A stretch of DNA of 64,000 nt from Scandinavium manionii (GCF_024764775.1 NZ_JALIGC010000038.1:186001-250000), one strand, 5' to 3'. Positions 25,759 through 35,091 are shown, numbered from the stretch's first letter. Program-made: numbers and translations. The notes: generated from the letters alone by a model not told the origin.

Positions 25759-27045
25759 TTATGCTTTTGTCATCATCAACTTACGTAATTCTGCGAAGTC
25801 AGCAGGCAGATGATGCGACAGCAGAGGCAGGTCAGCGCGATCCGCCAGCTCTTTAGGCAGCGGCAGCTCAGTTTCAAGGATCGCTTCTACGCTTTCCTTG
25901 AATTTCGCCGGGTGTGCGGTGCCAAGGAACAGGCCATACTCACCTGGGTTGAGACGATCGCGCAGCGCACGGTAGGCCACCGCCGCGTGCGGCTCCGAGG
26001 TGTAACCTAAAGTCTGCAGCTCGCGCATGGTCCCTTTGGTGGTCTCATCGTCGATAGCCGCATAGCCCAGCTCGTTCAGACGCCATACTTTGCGACGGAA
26101 CAGCTCTTCCACGCGCGGCCAGTTATTCGGCTGGCTGACGTCCATTGCGTTAGACAGCGTCGCCTGCGTTGGCTTAGGTGCCCAGCTACCATCCTGCAGG
26201 AAGCGCGGCACAGTGTCATTGGCATTGGTCGCGGCAATAAAGCGTTTCACCGGCAGGCCCAGCGATTTCGCCAGCAGGCCCGCGGTCAAATCACCAAAGT
26301 TACCGCTTGGAACGGAAATCACCAGCTGATTGCGGGCTTCCTGCGGCAGCTGCGCTACCGCTTCGAAGTAGTAGCAAATCTGCGCCAGCAGGCGGCTGAT
26401 GTTAATCGAGTTGGCGGAATTCAGGCCCAGCGCCACTTTCAGCTCTTCATCATCAAACGCCTGTTTCACCAACGCCTGGCAGGCGTCAAAGTCGCCGTCG
26501 ATAGCCACAGTTTCAATGTTACCGCCGAGGGTGCAGAACAGTTTTTCCTGCAATGGGCTGATTTTGCCGTTCGGATAGAGGATGACCACGCGCACATTTT
26601 TCAGACCGTAAAACGCATGTGCAACCGCAGCGCCGGTATCGCCGGAAGTCGCGGTCAAAATGGTGACGGGCTTATCGCCGCTGATGTGCGTCAGCATTTG
26701 CGCCATAAAGCGGCCGCCAAAATCTTTAAACGCCAGAGTCGGCCCGTGGAAAAGCTCCAGGCAGCCAACGTCTTCCTGCACCTGTTTCACCGGTGCCGGG
26801 AAAGCAAACGCCGCGCGAATGCGAGATTCCAGCTCCTGAGGCGCGATTTCATCGCCGATAAACGCCGACAGAATTTTGGCGCTGCGGGTGACGAAATCCA
26901 GCTTCAGCATCTCGTCGATTTCGGTCAGGCTGAATTCCGGCAGATCATGCGGAAAGAACAGCCCCTGATTTTTGCCCAACCCTTGCGTCACGGCCTGCGC
27001 GAAGCTGACCTGCTCATTATGATCTTTTAAGTTATACAGTTTCAT
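25759..27045 (-). CDS. thrC: Threonine synthase
   Basis: 428-aa PLP enzyme converting O-phosphohomoserine to threonine. The PLP lysine lies in 'HGPTLAFKDFGGRFM'; other blocks include 'TSGDTGAAVAHAFYG' and 'SVPSGNFGDLTAG'. Last gene of thrLABC, 3 bases after thrB. Confidence 0.98.
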   Translation of the reverse strand: MKLYNLKDHNEQVSFAQAVTQGLGKNQGLFFPHDLPEFSLTEIDEMLKLDFVTRSAKILSAFIGDEIAPQELESRIRAAFAFPAPVKQVQEDVGCLELFHGPTLAFKDFGGRFMAQMLTHISGDKPVTILTATSGDTGAAVAHAFYGLKNVRVVILYPNGKISPLQEKLFCTLGGNIETVAIDGDFDACQALVKQAFDDEELKVALGLNSANSINISRLLAQICYYFEAVAQLPQEARNQLVISVPSGNFGDLTAGLLAKSLGLPVKRFIAATNANDTVPRFLQDGSWAPKPTQATLSNAMDVSQPNNWPRVEELFRRKVWRLNELGYAAIDDETTKGTMRELQTLGYTSEPHAAVAYRALRDRLNPGEYGLFLGTAHPAKFKESVEAILETELPLPKELADRADLPLLSHHLPADFAELRKLMMTKA

Positions 27046-27048
27046 CGG

Positions 27049-27978
27049 TTATCCCACTACGCGAGCGCCCGCCGTGTCCAGCCGGCAAATATGAACGAAG
27101 CCTTCCTGATTTTGCAGATAGTGTTTACTGAGCCAGTCTGCGACTCGTTGTGCGGTTTCCGGGTTATCGCACAGGGCGAACATCGTCGGGCCGGAGCCTG
27201 AAATCCCGCTGGCCAGCGCACCAATTTCCGCCACCGCCTGACGCGCTTCGCCAAAGCCTGGCAGCAGCTTGGTGCGATACGGTTCCGCAATGACGTCTTT
27301 CATCAGTTTCGCCGCAAGCTCGGGCTGGCGGCTGTAACAGGCGTGAATAAAGCCCGCCAGATGGCGGCCGTGCGCGATGCAATCCTGACGGCGATACTGC
27401 GCCGGTAAAATCGCTCGCGCTTCAGCGGTTGACACCTTAATGCCCGGATACGCCAGCACCCACAGCCATTCGTCGAAGGCCGGGATTTGCTGGCTGATGA
27501 TGCCGTTTTCTTCCAGCATCAGCTGGATGCCGCCGAGGAAACACGGTGCGACGTTATCATAATGCACGCTGCCGGAGATCCGTCCTTCCAGCTCACCCAT
27601 CAGCGCCAGCATTTTGCCATCGTTGAGCGGCTTGCCGCAGAATTCATTCATCGCCACCAGGGCTGCAACCACGGAGCAGGCGCTGGAGCCAAGGCCAGAA
27701 CCAATCGGCATGTTCTTCTCAAGGGTCATCGCGACGGGAACGGTTTTGCCAATTTCCTGGCAGAAGCGTTCCCAGCACTGATAAACGATATTTTCCCGCG
27801 GCTCCGGCGGCAGTTTGCTGGCATAATGGCCGACATTTTTCAGGCTGAAAGTCTCAGCCGCGACGACTTCCACGTTATCGCCCAACAGCGTGCCGTCAAC
27901 CGGCGCGACCGCCGCGCCAAGCACATCAAATCCAACGCTCATATTGGCGCTGGACGCCGGGGCATAGACCTTAACCAT
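27049..27978 (-). CDS. thrB: Homoserine kinase
   Basis: 309-aa GHMP-family kinase phosphorylating homoserine. ATP-binding motif 'PIGSGLGSSACSVVAAL' is near residue 90, and the N-terminus 'VKVYAPASSANMSVGFD' is typical. It starts 1 base after the thrA stop codon. Confidence 0.98.
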   Translation of the reverse strand: MVKVYAPASSANMSVGFDVLGAAVAPVDGTLLGDNVEVVAAETFSLKNVGHYASKLPPEPRENIVYQCWERFCQEIGKTVPVAMTLEKNMPIGSGLGSSACSVVAALVAMNEFCGKPLNDGKMLALMGELEGRISGSVHYDNVAPCFLGGIQLMLEENGIISQQIPAFDEWLWVLAYPGIKVSTAEARAILPAQYRRQDCIAHGRHLAGFIHACYSRQPELAAKLMKDVIAEPYRTKLLPGFGEARQAVAEIGALASGISGSGPTMFALCDNPETAQRVADWLSKHYLQNQEGFVHICRLDTAGARVVG

Positions 27979-27979
27979 C

Positions 27980-30442
27980 TTAAACTCCTAACTTCCAGGA
28001 CAGGGTGCGCAGCAAGTCGGCAAATACCCCGGCCGCAGTAACGTCGTTGCCCGCGCCATAACCACGCAGGACCAGTGGCAGCGGCTGATAATAGTGGCTG
28101 TAGAAGGCCAGCGCGTTCTCGCCGTTTTTCACTTTGTACAACGGATCGTTTCCGTCCACTTCAGCAATTTTCACGCGACACACGCCATCGTCCTCGATAT
28201 TACCGACGTAGCGCAGCACTTTGCCTTCATCCCGGGCCTGTGCGATACGCGCCGCGAACTCGTCATCGAGCTGCGGCAGTCGCGCCATAAAGCTCTCGGT
28301 GTCGCCGCTGTCATCGAAGTGATCCGGCAGTACGGATTCGACCACAATATCACTCAGTTCCAGATGGCGTCCGGTTTCACGGGCAAGGATCAGCAGCTTG
28401 CGCGCCACGTCCATTCCAGAGAGATCGTCACGCGGATCAGGTTCGGTGTAGCCCATTTCGCGGGCGATAGTGGTCGCCTGCGACAGGCTCATGCCTTCGT
28501 CCAGCTTCCCAAAAATGAACGACAGTGAACCTGACAGAATACCGGAGAATTTTTGCAGCTCATCACCGGCATTCAACAGATTTTGCAGGTTCTCAATGAC
28601 TGGCAAACCCGCGCCAACGTTGGTGTCGTACAGGAATTTGCGACGTGAACCTGCAGCCGCCTGACGCAACTCGTGATAGTAGTTCATCGACGAAGTGTTC
28701 GCCTTCTTATTTGGCGTCACGACGTGGAAACCTTCGCGCAGGAAGTCGGCGTACTGATCGGCCACCGCCTGGTTGGAAGTACAGTCCACAATCACCGGGT
28801 TCAGCAGGTGATACTCTTTCGCCAGACGGATCAGGCGACCGAGATTGAAGGGCTCTTTGGCTTCGGCCAGTTCACTTTTCCAGTCTTCCAGATTCAGTCC
28901 ATGCACATTGGTCAGCAGCGCGCGGGAATTCGCTACGCCGCACACGCGCAGGTCAATGTGCTTATTCTTGAGCCAGGTCTGCTGGCGTTTGAGCTGCTCC
29001 AGCAATGCACCGCCTACGCCGCCCACGCCAATCACAAACACTTCAATCACCTGATCGGTATTGAACAGCATCTGATGCGTGACGCGCACGCCGGTGGTGG
29101 CATCGTCGTTGTTCACCACGACGGAAATTGAACGCTCAGACGAACCCTGAGCAATCGCCACGATGTTGATATTGGCGCGAGCCAGAGCCGCAAAGAATTT
29201 GGCGGAGATACCGCGCAGAGTGCGCATCCCGTCGCCGACGACGGAGATGATCGCCAGGCGCTCCATGATCGACAGCGGCTCCAGCAGGCCCTCTTTCAGC
29301 TCCAGATAGAATTCATCTTCCATCGCCCGCTTCGCGCGGCCGCAGTCAATTTGTGGTACGCAGAAGCTGATGCTGTATTCAGAAGACGACTGGGTTATCA
29401 GTACGACGGAAATACCGGCGCGGGACATGGTGGCAAACACGCGCGCCGCCATGCCGACCATGCCTTTCATGCCAGGACCGGAGACGTTAAACATCGCCAT
29501 GTTGTTGAGGTTGGAAATCCCCTTCACCGCCAGGCCATCTTCGTTATGACTGGCACCGATTAACGTGCCCGGCGCCTGTGGGTTACCGGTATTTTTAATC
29601 AGGCAGGGGATCTGAAACTGTGCGATCGGCGCGATGGTACGCGGGTGCAGCACTTTGGCACCGAAATAAGAAAGCTCCATCGCTTCCTGATACGACATCG
29701 ATTTCAGCAGGCGAGCGTCCGGTACCTGACGCGGATCGCAGGTGTAGACCCCGTCGACGTCGGTCCAGATTTCACAACAGTCGGCGCGCAGGCATGCGGC
29801 CAGTACTGCGGCGGAGTAGTCGGAGCCGTTACGGCCCAACACCACCAATTCGCCCTTGTCATTGCCCGCGGTAAAGCCCGCCATCAGCACCATGTGGTCT
29901 GACGGGATTTGGCTTGCGGCAATGCGGCGGGTGGATTCGGCGATATCGACGGTGGATTCAAGATAGTGACCAACGGCCAGTAATTTTTCGACCGGGTCGA
30001 TGACGCTGACCTTGTGACCACGCGCTTCGAGCAGGCCCGCCATGATCGCAATCGACAGTTTTTCGCCGCGGCAAATCAGGGATGCGTTGACGCCGTCCGG
30101 GCACTGACCAAGCAGGCTGACGCCATGAAGGACATGCTTAATGTGTGCGAATTCTTGTTCAACAAACGCGTTGAGCTGAGAGAGGGGAAAACCAGGCTGG
30201 ATATCGGCAAGGCCCTGAAGCAGTTCGGCAAAAATACGTTCGGCATCGGCAATATTTGGAAGTGCATCCTGACCGCCGATGGTTTTCTCAATCATCGCGA
30301 CCAGATGGTTGGTGATTTTGGCCGGGGCAGAGAGCACGGTTGCTACCTGCCCCTGCCTGGCATTGCTTTCCAGAATATCGGCAACACGCAGAAAACGTTC
30401 TGCATTTGCCACTGATGTACCGCCGAACTTCAAGACTCGCAT
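27980..30442 (-). CDS. thrA: Bifunctional aspartokinase I/homoserine dehydrogenase I
   Basis: 820-aa two-domain enzyme for the first and third steps of threonine biosynthesis. N-terminal aspartokinase begins 'MRVLKFGGTSVANAERF'; regulatory ACT-type domains lie in the middle; the C-terminal dehydrogenase has the NAD(P) motif 'GVGGVGGALLEQL' near residue 470. It is expected to be feedback-inhibited by threonine. Same length as E. coli ThrA, under leader-peptide attenuation. Confidence 0.99.
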   Translation of the reverse strand: MRVLKFGGTSVANAERFLRVADILESNARQGQVATVLSAPAKITNHLVAMIEKTIGGQDALPNIADAERIFAELLQGLADIQPGFPLSQLNAFVEQEFAHIKHVLHGVSLLGQCPDGVNASLICRGEKLSIAIMAGLLEARGHKVSVIDPVEKLLAVGHYLESTVDIAESTRRIAASQIPSDHMVLMAGFTAGNDKGELVVLGRNGSDYSAAVLAACLRADCCEIWTDVDGVYTCDPRQVPDARLLKSMSYQEAMELSYFGAKVLHPRTIAPIAQFQIPCLIKNTGNPQAPGTLIGASHNEDGLAVKGISNLNNMAMFNVSGPGMKGMVGMAARVFATMSRAGISVVLITQSSSEYSISFCVPQIDCGRAKRAMEDEFYLELKEGLLEPLSIMERLAIISVVGDGMRTLRGISAKFFAALARANINIVAIAQGSSERSISVVVNNDDATTGVRVTHQMLFNTDQVIEVFVIGVGGVGGALLEQLKRQQTWLKNKHIDLRVCGVANSRALLTNVHGLNLEDWKSELAEAKEPFNLGRLIRLAKEYHLLNPVIVDCTSNQAVADQYADFLREGFHVVTPNKKANTSSMNYYHELRQAAAGSRRKFLYDTNVGAGLPVIENLQNLLNAGDELQKFSGILSGSLSFIFGKLDEGMSLSQATTIAREMGYTEPDPRDDLSGMDVARKLLILARETGRHLELSDIVVESVLPDHFDDSGDTESFMARLPQLDDEFAARIAQARDEGKVLRYVGNIEDDGVCRVKIAEVDGNDPLYKVKNGENALAFYSHYYQPLPLVLRGYGAGNDVTAAGVFADLLRTLSWKLGV

Positions 30443-30469
30443 GGTTTTTTACCTCTTGATCTTTGGTCG

Positions 30470-30500
30470 AAAAAAAAGCCCGCACTGTTCAGGTGCGGGC
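30470..30500 (-). terminator. thr attenuator
   Basis: Stem GCCCGCAC/GTGCGGGC (30478-30500) with a seven-base loop, followed on the minus strand by eight T residues. It lies between thrL and thrA. Stalling at Thr/Ile codons in the leader should prevent it forming. Confidence 0.92.
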
Positions 30501-30524
30501 TTTTTTCTGTTTTTCCTGTACGCG

Positions 30525-30593
30525 TCAGCCCGCACCGATACCTGTGGTAATGGTGGTGGTAATAATTGTTGTCATGCGGCTGATGCGAATCAT
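30525..30593 (-). CDS. thrL: thr operon leader peptide
   Basis: 22-codon ORF rich in threonine (seven) and isoleucine (six) codons, ending TTGIGAG-stop. The sequence ahead of the ATG (CACACAACATCC) is the same as I recall for E. coli thrL. Compared with the E. coli leader of 21 residues it is one codon longer, has more isoleucine, and carries an internal methionine at codon 7. Its translation senses charged tRNA-Thr and tRNA-Ile. Confidence 0.93.
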   Translation of the reverse strand: MIRISRMTTIITTTITTGIGAG

Positions 30594-30641
30594 GGATGTT
30601 GTGTGCTCTGTCATTTTAATTGTCTGTCGTCTGCCTCTATT

Positions 30642-30669
30642 GGTTAAAGTATTGGCCCTGGTATGTCAA
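30642..30669 (-). promoter_or_regulatory. thr operon promoter
   Basis: On the minus strand: -35 TTGACA (30664-30669), 16-base spacer, -10 TTAACC (30642-30647). This has the same layout as the E. coli thr promoter. It lies about 50 bases upstream of thrL. Confidence 0.75.
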
Positions 30670-30802
30670 CGAATTTTTACATTCGCCCCTATTTGTCACA
30701 CCATTAGCCTGCGCCAGAAAAATATCGATCTTCGTCACGCATTACCTGGTAAAAAAGCCTATGGTAGAGCATTAACCCATAACAAAAACTTACAACAGCA
30801 CT

Positions 30803-31489
30803 TTAATCGGCAATATTTTTTTCGATATCATGCAGTAATCGATGCAACATTGCGGTGTCTCGCTGCCCGAGAAGGCCAATTCGCTGCTGAAGCCAGTCAG
30901 CCAGTTTGACGTCATCCGCGACCTGTAATTTGCTCAGTAACGACATTGCCCGCGCACGTAACGCCTGAAGTTGGTTTTCGTTATTTTCAGCAACAGGAGG
31001 CGTCGGCATTTGTGTTAACGCCGAAAGCTGATAGCAGAACACCATCACTGCCTGGCCGAGATTCAACGACGGGTAATCTGCAACCATCGGTACGCCGGTG
31101 AGGATATCAGCCAGTGCCAGTTCATCGTTGGTCAGCCCGGAATCTTCGCGGCCAAACACCAGCGCCGCGTGGCCCATCCACTGTGATTTTTCCTGGAGGA
31201 TAGGCACCAGCTCCTGGGGCGCGGCGTAATAGTGGAAGCGAGCGCGACTGCGGGCGGTGGTCGCAATGGTAAAATCAACATCGTGGAGTGCGTCAGCAAG
31301 CGTCGGAAAGGTTTGAATATTTTCAAGTATCTCACCTGACCCGTGTGCGACCCACTTTGCCGCAGGCTCCAGGTGCGCCTGACTGTCGACAATTCGCATT
31401 TCTGTGAATCCCATGGTCTTCATTGCCCGGGCCGCAGCGCCGATATTTTCGGCTCTTGCTGGTGAAACCAGCACTATTGATAAGCGCAT
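30803..31489 (-). CDS. yjtD: SpoU/TrmH-family tRNA/rRNA methyltransferase-like protein LasT (YjtD)
   Basis: 228-aa member of the SPOUT RNA methyltransferase superfamily, related to TrmJ. N-terminal 'SIVLVSPARAENIGAAARAMKTMGF' and the SAM-binding 'ALVFGREDSGLTNDEL' and 'YPSLNLGQAVMVFCYQL' motifs are clear. Start chosen at 31489 (MRLSIVLVSP) to match E. coli; the frame is open to 31534. The exact RNA target is uncertain. Confidence 0.9.
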   Translation of the reverse strand: MRLSIVLVSPARAENIGAAARAMKTMGFTEMRIVDSQAHLEPAAKWVAHGSGEILENIQTFPTLADALHDVDFTIATTARSRARFHYYAAPQELVPILQEKSQWMGHAALVFGREDSGLTNDELALADILTGVPMVADYPSLNLGQAVMVFCYQLSALTQMPTPPVAENNENQLQALRARAMSLLSKLQVADDVKLADWLQQRIGLLGQRDTAMLHRLLHDIEKNIAD

Positions 31490-31888
31490 GTAGTCTTCTC
31501 TTTTTTGCTCTGTCACAACCACAATGTGATGCACATCATCATATTGCGCGTCGCGAATTTACTTAATTGCAACAAAAAACGCTGAAAGGGTGTTTCTTAA
31601 CACATCAACAAGGCTAAACTATTACCCAAGAATCACCCCATAGGACATGTTAACAGAACCTCGATATCCTTATGTTCTACTAGGGTATTTCAAACTGGTT
31701 TATGGCACATCTTTTGGATTCATTTTGCTAATCAGTTCATTCTTGCAATTACATTGATTGTTGAAAAATTGTGACAAACGCTAGCATTTAGATGCAAGGA
31801 TTTCACAAGACTGTTAACGTGCTACAATTGAACTTGATATATGTCAACGAAGCGTAGTTTTATTGGGTGTCAGTCATCTCTGAGCCTG
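31490..31888. other. AT-rich gene-free stretch upstream of yjtD and yjjY
   Basis: 399 bases with no convincing gene. It holds the likely yjtD promoter and the distal arcA promoter region. A CRP-like sequence, TGTGA-N6-TCATC (31525-31540, eight of ten half-site bases), lies 36 bases upstream of the yjtD start. The candidate arcA promoter and FNR box are listed separately. Confidence 0.5.
31823..31847 (+). promoter_or_regulatory. FNR-type box and -10 element in the arcA upstream region
   Basis: TTGATATATGTCAA (31834-31847) matches nine of ten positions of the FNR consensus TTGAT-N4-ATCAA. Just upstream is TACAAT (31823-31828), a good -10 candidate. In E. coli FNR activates arcA from a similar site in its long leader. 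This box is about 280 bases upstream of the arcA start. Confidence 0.65.
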
Positions 31889-32029
31889 TTATGTTGCTGT
31901 TAAAATGGTTAGGATGACAGCCGTTTTTGACACTGTCGGGTCCAGAGGGAAAGTACCCACGGCCAAGCTAATGATGTTGTTGACGTTGATGGAAAGTGCA
32001 TCAAGAACGCAATTACGTACTTTAGTCAT
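31889..32029 (-). CDS. yjjY: Small protein YjjY, antisense to the arcA leader
   Basis: 46-codon ORF beginning MTKVRNCVLDALSINVNN and ending VILTILTAT, nearly identical to E. coli YjjY as I recall it. It is too short for most ORF scans. It lies opposite the untranslated leader of arcA, so its conservation may reflect regulatory DNA or RNA and not a protein. Function is unknown. Confidence 0.6.
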   Translation of the reverse strand: MTKVRNCVLDALSINVNNIISLAVGTFPLDPTVSKTAVILTILTAT

Positions 32030-32125
32030 GTTATGCCGGTCATGTTAATTTTCGACATGCATCAGGCGGGTCAGGGACTTTTGTACTTCCTGTTTCGATT
32101 TTAGTTGGCAATTTAGGTAGCAAAC

Positions 32126-32842
32126 ATGCAGACCCCGCACATTCTTATCGTTGAAGACGAGTTGGTAACACGCAACACGTTAAAAAGTATTTTCGAAGCA
32201 GAAGGTTACGATGTGTTCGAAGCCACCGATGGCGCGGAAATGCATCAGATCCTATCTGAAAATGATGTCAACCTGGTCATCATGGATATCAACCTGCCGG
32301 GCAAAAATGGCCTGCTGTTGGCACGTGAGCTGCGCGAGCAAGCTAACGTCGCTCTGATGTTCCTGACCGGACGTGACAACGAAGTGGATAAAATCCTCGG
32401 CCTGGAAATCGGCGCTGACGATTACATCACCAAACCGTTCAACCCTCGTGAACTGACTATCCGTGCGCGCAACCTCCTCTCCCGTACCATGAATCTGGGT
32501 ACTGTGAGCGAAGAACGCCGCAGCGTGGAAAGCTACAAGTTCAACGGCTGGGAACTGGATATCAACAGCCGCTCACTGGTCAGCCCGAACGGCGAACAGT
32601 ATAAGCTGCCGCGCAGTGAATTCCGCGCGATGCTGCACTTCTGCGAAAACCCGGGCAAGATCCAATCCCGTGCAGAACTGTTGAAGAAGATGACCGGCCG
32701 TGAGCTGAAGCCACACGACCGTACGGTTGACGTGACAATCCGTCGCATCCGTAAACACTTTGAATCTACGCCGGATACCCCGGAAATCATCGCGACTATC
32801 CACGGCGAAGGTTACCGTTTCTGCGGCGAGCTGCAGGAATAA
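32126..32842 (+). CDS. arcA: Aerobic respiration control response regulator ArcA
   Basis: 238-aa OmpR-family response regulator of the ArcB-ArcA system, repressing aerobic metabolism genes under low oxygen. Receiver domain with Asp54 ('LVIMDINLPGKNG') and Lys near 'DYITKPFNPREL'; C-terminal winged helix from about residue 135. Same length as E. coli ArcA. Confidence 0.99.
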   Translation: MQTPHILIVEDELVTRNTLKSIFEAEGYDVFEATDGAEMHQILSENDVNLVIMDINLPGKNGLLLARELREQANVALMFLTGRDNEVDKILGLEIGADDYITKPFNPRELTIRARNLLSRTMNLGTVSEERRSVESYKFNGWELDINSRSLVSPNGEQYKLPRSEFRAMLHFCENPGKIQSRAELLKKMTGRELKPHDRTVDVTIRRIRKHFESTPDTPEIIATIHGEGYRFCGELQE

Positions 32843-32859
32843 TCGGTTTCTCTGTGCAT

Positions 32860-32892
32860 AAAAAAACGGCGCTTTCGCGCCGTTTTTTTTTC
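32860..32892. terminator. Bidirectional terminator between arcA and creA
   Basis: Stem ACGGCGC/GCGCCGT with a four-base loop, preceded by seven A and followed by ten T. It can end arcA on the plus strand and creA on the minus strand. Confidence 0.9.
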
Positions 32893-32897
32893 GCCTG

Positions 32898-33371
32898 TTA
32901 TTCCTTCCAGGGCATGATCGGCACCGCGCTTATCGCATTTTTCGGTGAACCGTCGACCACTTTGTCGGAATAGGTCAGATAGATCAGCGCATTACGTTTA
33001 GCATCATAGAAACGCACGACTTGAAGTTTCTTGAAGACCAGAGAAGTCCGCTTCTGGAACACGACCTCTCCTTCCGTTTTGCCCTTCTTAATCTTGTCGC
33101 TGACCTCAATTGGCCCAACCTGCTGGCAAGAGATAGCCGCGTCGGAGGTATCTTCCGCAAGCCCCAGCCCGCCTTTAATGCCACCGGTTTTAGCGCGGCT
33201 GATATAGCAGGTCACGTTCTTCACATCCGGGTCATCAAAGGCCTCAACGACAATCTTATGGTCCGGGCCAAACATCTTGAAGACGGTATCGACGGAACCC
33301 ACTTGCTCCGCATGCGCGGCGCTGCAGGCCAACGCCAGCAGACATCCTGTAATTAACTGCTTGTATTTCAT
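32898..33371 (-). CDS. creA: CreA family periplasmic protein
   Basis: 157-aa protein with a signal peptide (MKYKQLITGCLLALACSAAHA, cut after about residue 21) and a CreA domain holding cysteine residues at 'VTCYISRA' and 'ISCQQVG'. Start at 33371 gives the E. coli length; the longer frame lacks a ribosome site. In E. coli creBCD lie between creA and arcA, but here creA is directly convergent with arcA. Function is unknown. Confidence 0.92.
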   Translation of the reverse strand: MKYKQLITGCLLALACSAAHAEQVGSVDTVFKMFGPDHKIVVEAFDDPDVKNVTCYISRAKTGGIKGGLGLAEDTSDAAISCQQVGPIEVSDKIKKGKTEGEVVFQKRTSLVFKKLQVVRFYDAKRNALIYLTYSDKVVDGSPKNAISAVPIMPWKE

Positions 33372-33577
33372 ATTGTTACCATTTTTGAAAAAGTCATTCG
33401 TTTTTATGCCCTTGCGCAGAAGAAAATATTTATAGATCACAGCCTTACAAAAATCATGCCTATTTAGTAACTTTTATCGCACTTTAGAGCAAAAAAAACA
33501 CTGAATGCTAAAACATCAAAAAATGCTATTATCCGCTACCCTAGTTACAGGCACCTGCGAAAGGATGAGGACATTAT

Positions 33578-34447
33578 ATGGATCAAGCTGGGATAATACG
33601 CGATCTTCTTAGCTGGCTTGAAGGGCATCTCGACCAATCTTTGTCACTGGATAACGTTGCAGCAAAAGCGGGCTACTCCAAATGGCATTTACAAAGGATG
33701 TTCAAAGATGTCACTGGCCATGCTATCGGCGCCTATATTCGTGCTCGTCGCCTGTCGAAATCTGCTGTGGCTCTGCGCCTGACCGCGCGCCCGATTCTGG
33801 ATATTGCTCTGCAGTACCGTTTCGATTCTCAGCAGACCTTTACCCGCGCGTTCAAGAAACAGTTTAGCCTGACGCCAGCGCTTTATCGCCGCTCGCCGGA
33901 CTGGAGTTCGTTCGGTATGCGTCCACCGCTGCGCCTGGGTGAATTTACGATGCCGAAGTTTGAATTCATCGCCATGCCGGACACACACCTGGTCGGTATC
34001 ACCCAGAGCTATACCTGTAAGCTGGAAGAGATTTCTGCATTCCGCCAGCAGATGCGTGGCCAGTTCTGGCGCGATTTCCTCGGCAATTCGCCGTCGCTCC
34101 CGCCGATGCTTTACGGTCTGCATGAACCGCGTCCGAGCCTTGAACGAGACGATGAGCAGGAAGTGCTGTACACCACGGCGCTGACGCCTGAAATGGCCAA
34201 CGGCCATCTGCAGGATGCGCATCCGGTGAAACTGGAAGGGGGTGAATACGTGATGTTCACCTACGAAGGGCTGGGAAGCGGATTGCAGGAATTTGTACTG
34301 ACCGTTTATGGCACCTGCATGCCGATGCTCGGCCTGACCCGTCGTAAGGGCCAGGACATCGAACGATTCTTCCCGCAGAAAGATGCGATGAATCAGGAAC
34401 CGCCTATCCAGCTACGCTGCGAGTACCTGATTCCGATTCGCCGCTAG
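33578..34447 (+). CDS. rob: AraC/XylS-family regulator Rob
   Basis: 289-aa right-origin-binding protein, activating the mar/sox/rob stress and efflux genes. N-terminal AraC double helix-turn-helix (residues 1-110: 'AAKAGYSKWHLQRMFKDVTG', 'RFDSQQTFTRAFKKQF') and a C-terminal GyrI-like ligand domain. Its end overlaps the convergent gpmB end by four bases. Confidence 0.98.
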   Translation: MDQAGIIRDLLSWLEGHLDQSLSLDNVAAKAGYSKWHLQRMFKDVTGHAIGAYIRARRLSKSAVALRLTARPILDIALQYRFDSQQTFTRAFKKQFSLTPALYRRSPDWSSFGMRPPLRLGEFTMPKFEFIAMPDTHLVGITQSYTCKLEEISAFRQQMRGQFWRDFLGNSPSLPPMLYGLHEPRPSLERDDEQEVLYTTALTPEMANGHLQDAHPVKLEGGEYVMFTYEGLGSGLQEFVLTVYGTCMPMLGLTRRKGQDIERFFPQKDAMNQEPPIQLRCEYLIPIRR

Positions 34448-35091
34448 CGCTGCAATTCATCCAAGGCAGGGGCGTCCAGATGTGTGACGTCACCTGCGGT
34501 TTCAACAATCCAGCCGGGTGCCAGCCACGGGCTTTGCTGGTAATCCACGCGAGAGATTGAGCAGTTCCGCAAACGCAGACGGCGTTCGGCATAGGCCGGC
34601 AATCCGAGAATAGTACTCACCAGACACCCAAGCGCCATGCCATGACTCACCAACAACGGGCGGCTGCCATTTGGCAGTTCAAGGCAATCCTGCAGCGCCG
34701 CATTCATACGATCGCCCAGCTCCTGCATAGACTCCCCTTCCGGGATACGTCCGTTGGCCGTGCCATTCACCAGCGTACGACGCCAGCCTTCTTCTTCCTC
34801 AGTCAGTGAGTCGATCAGACGGCGTTCGAGCACGCCCATATCGAGTTCACGTAACCGCGGATCGTAGGTGACGCTGCAACCACAGGCTTCCGCGATTAAC
34901 TCAGCGGTACGGCGCGTGCGGCCCAGATCGCTGGAGATGATATGCGTGATGCCGAGCGTTTTGACACGCTCACCTACCTGACGGGCCTGCTGCTCACCTT
35001 TTTCAGTGAGCGGACTGTCGGACTGGCCCTGAATACGTCGCTCGGCGTTCCACTGCGTTTCACCGTGGCGAACAAGGTATACCTGTAACAT
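34444..35091 (-). CDS. gpmB: Phosphoglycerate mutase-like histidine phosphatase GpmB
   Basis: 215-aa member of the histidine phosphatase family. The catalytic motif 'LVRHGETQWNAE' places His9 as the phosphorylated residue. The E. coli homologue (YtjC) is called a mutase, but family members often act as phosphatases, so the true substrate is open. Same genomic place as in E. coli. Confidence 0.93.
   Translation of the reverse strand: MLQVYLVRHGETQWNAERRIQGQSDSPLTEKGEQQARQVGERVKTLGITHIISSDLGRTRRTAELIAEACGCSVTYDPRLRELDMGVLERRLIDSLTEEEEGWRRTLVNGTANGRIPEGESMQELGDRMNAALQDCLELPNGSRPLLVSHGMALGCLVSTILGLPAYAERRLRLRNCSISRVDYQQSPWLAPGWIVETAGDVTHLDAPALDELQR

Noticed and set aside
30463..30909. 148-codon plus-strand frame across the thr leader, attenuator and promoter
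   Set aside because: It is antisense to thrL, the attenuator and the end of yjtD; explained by those elements.
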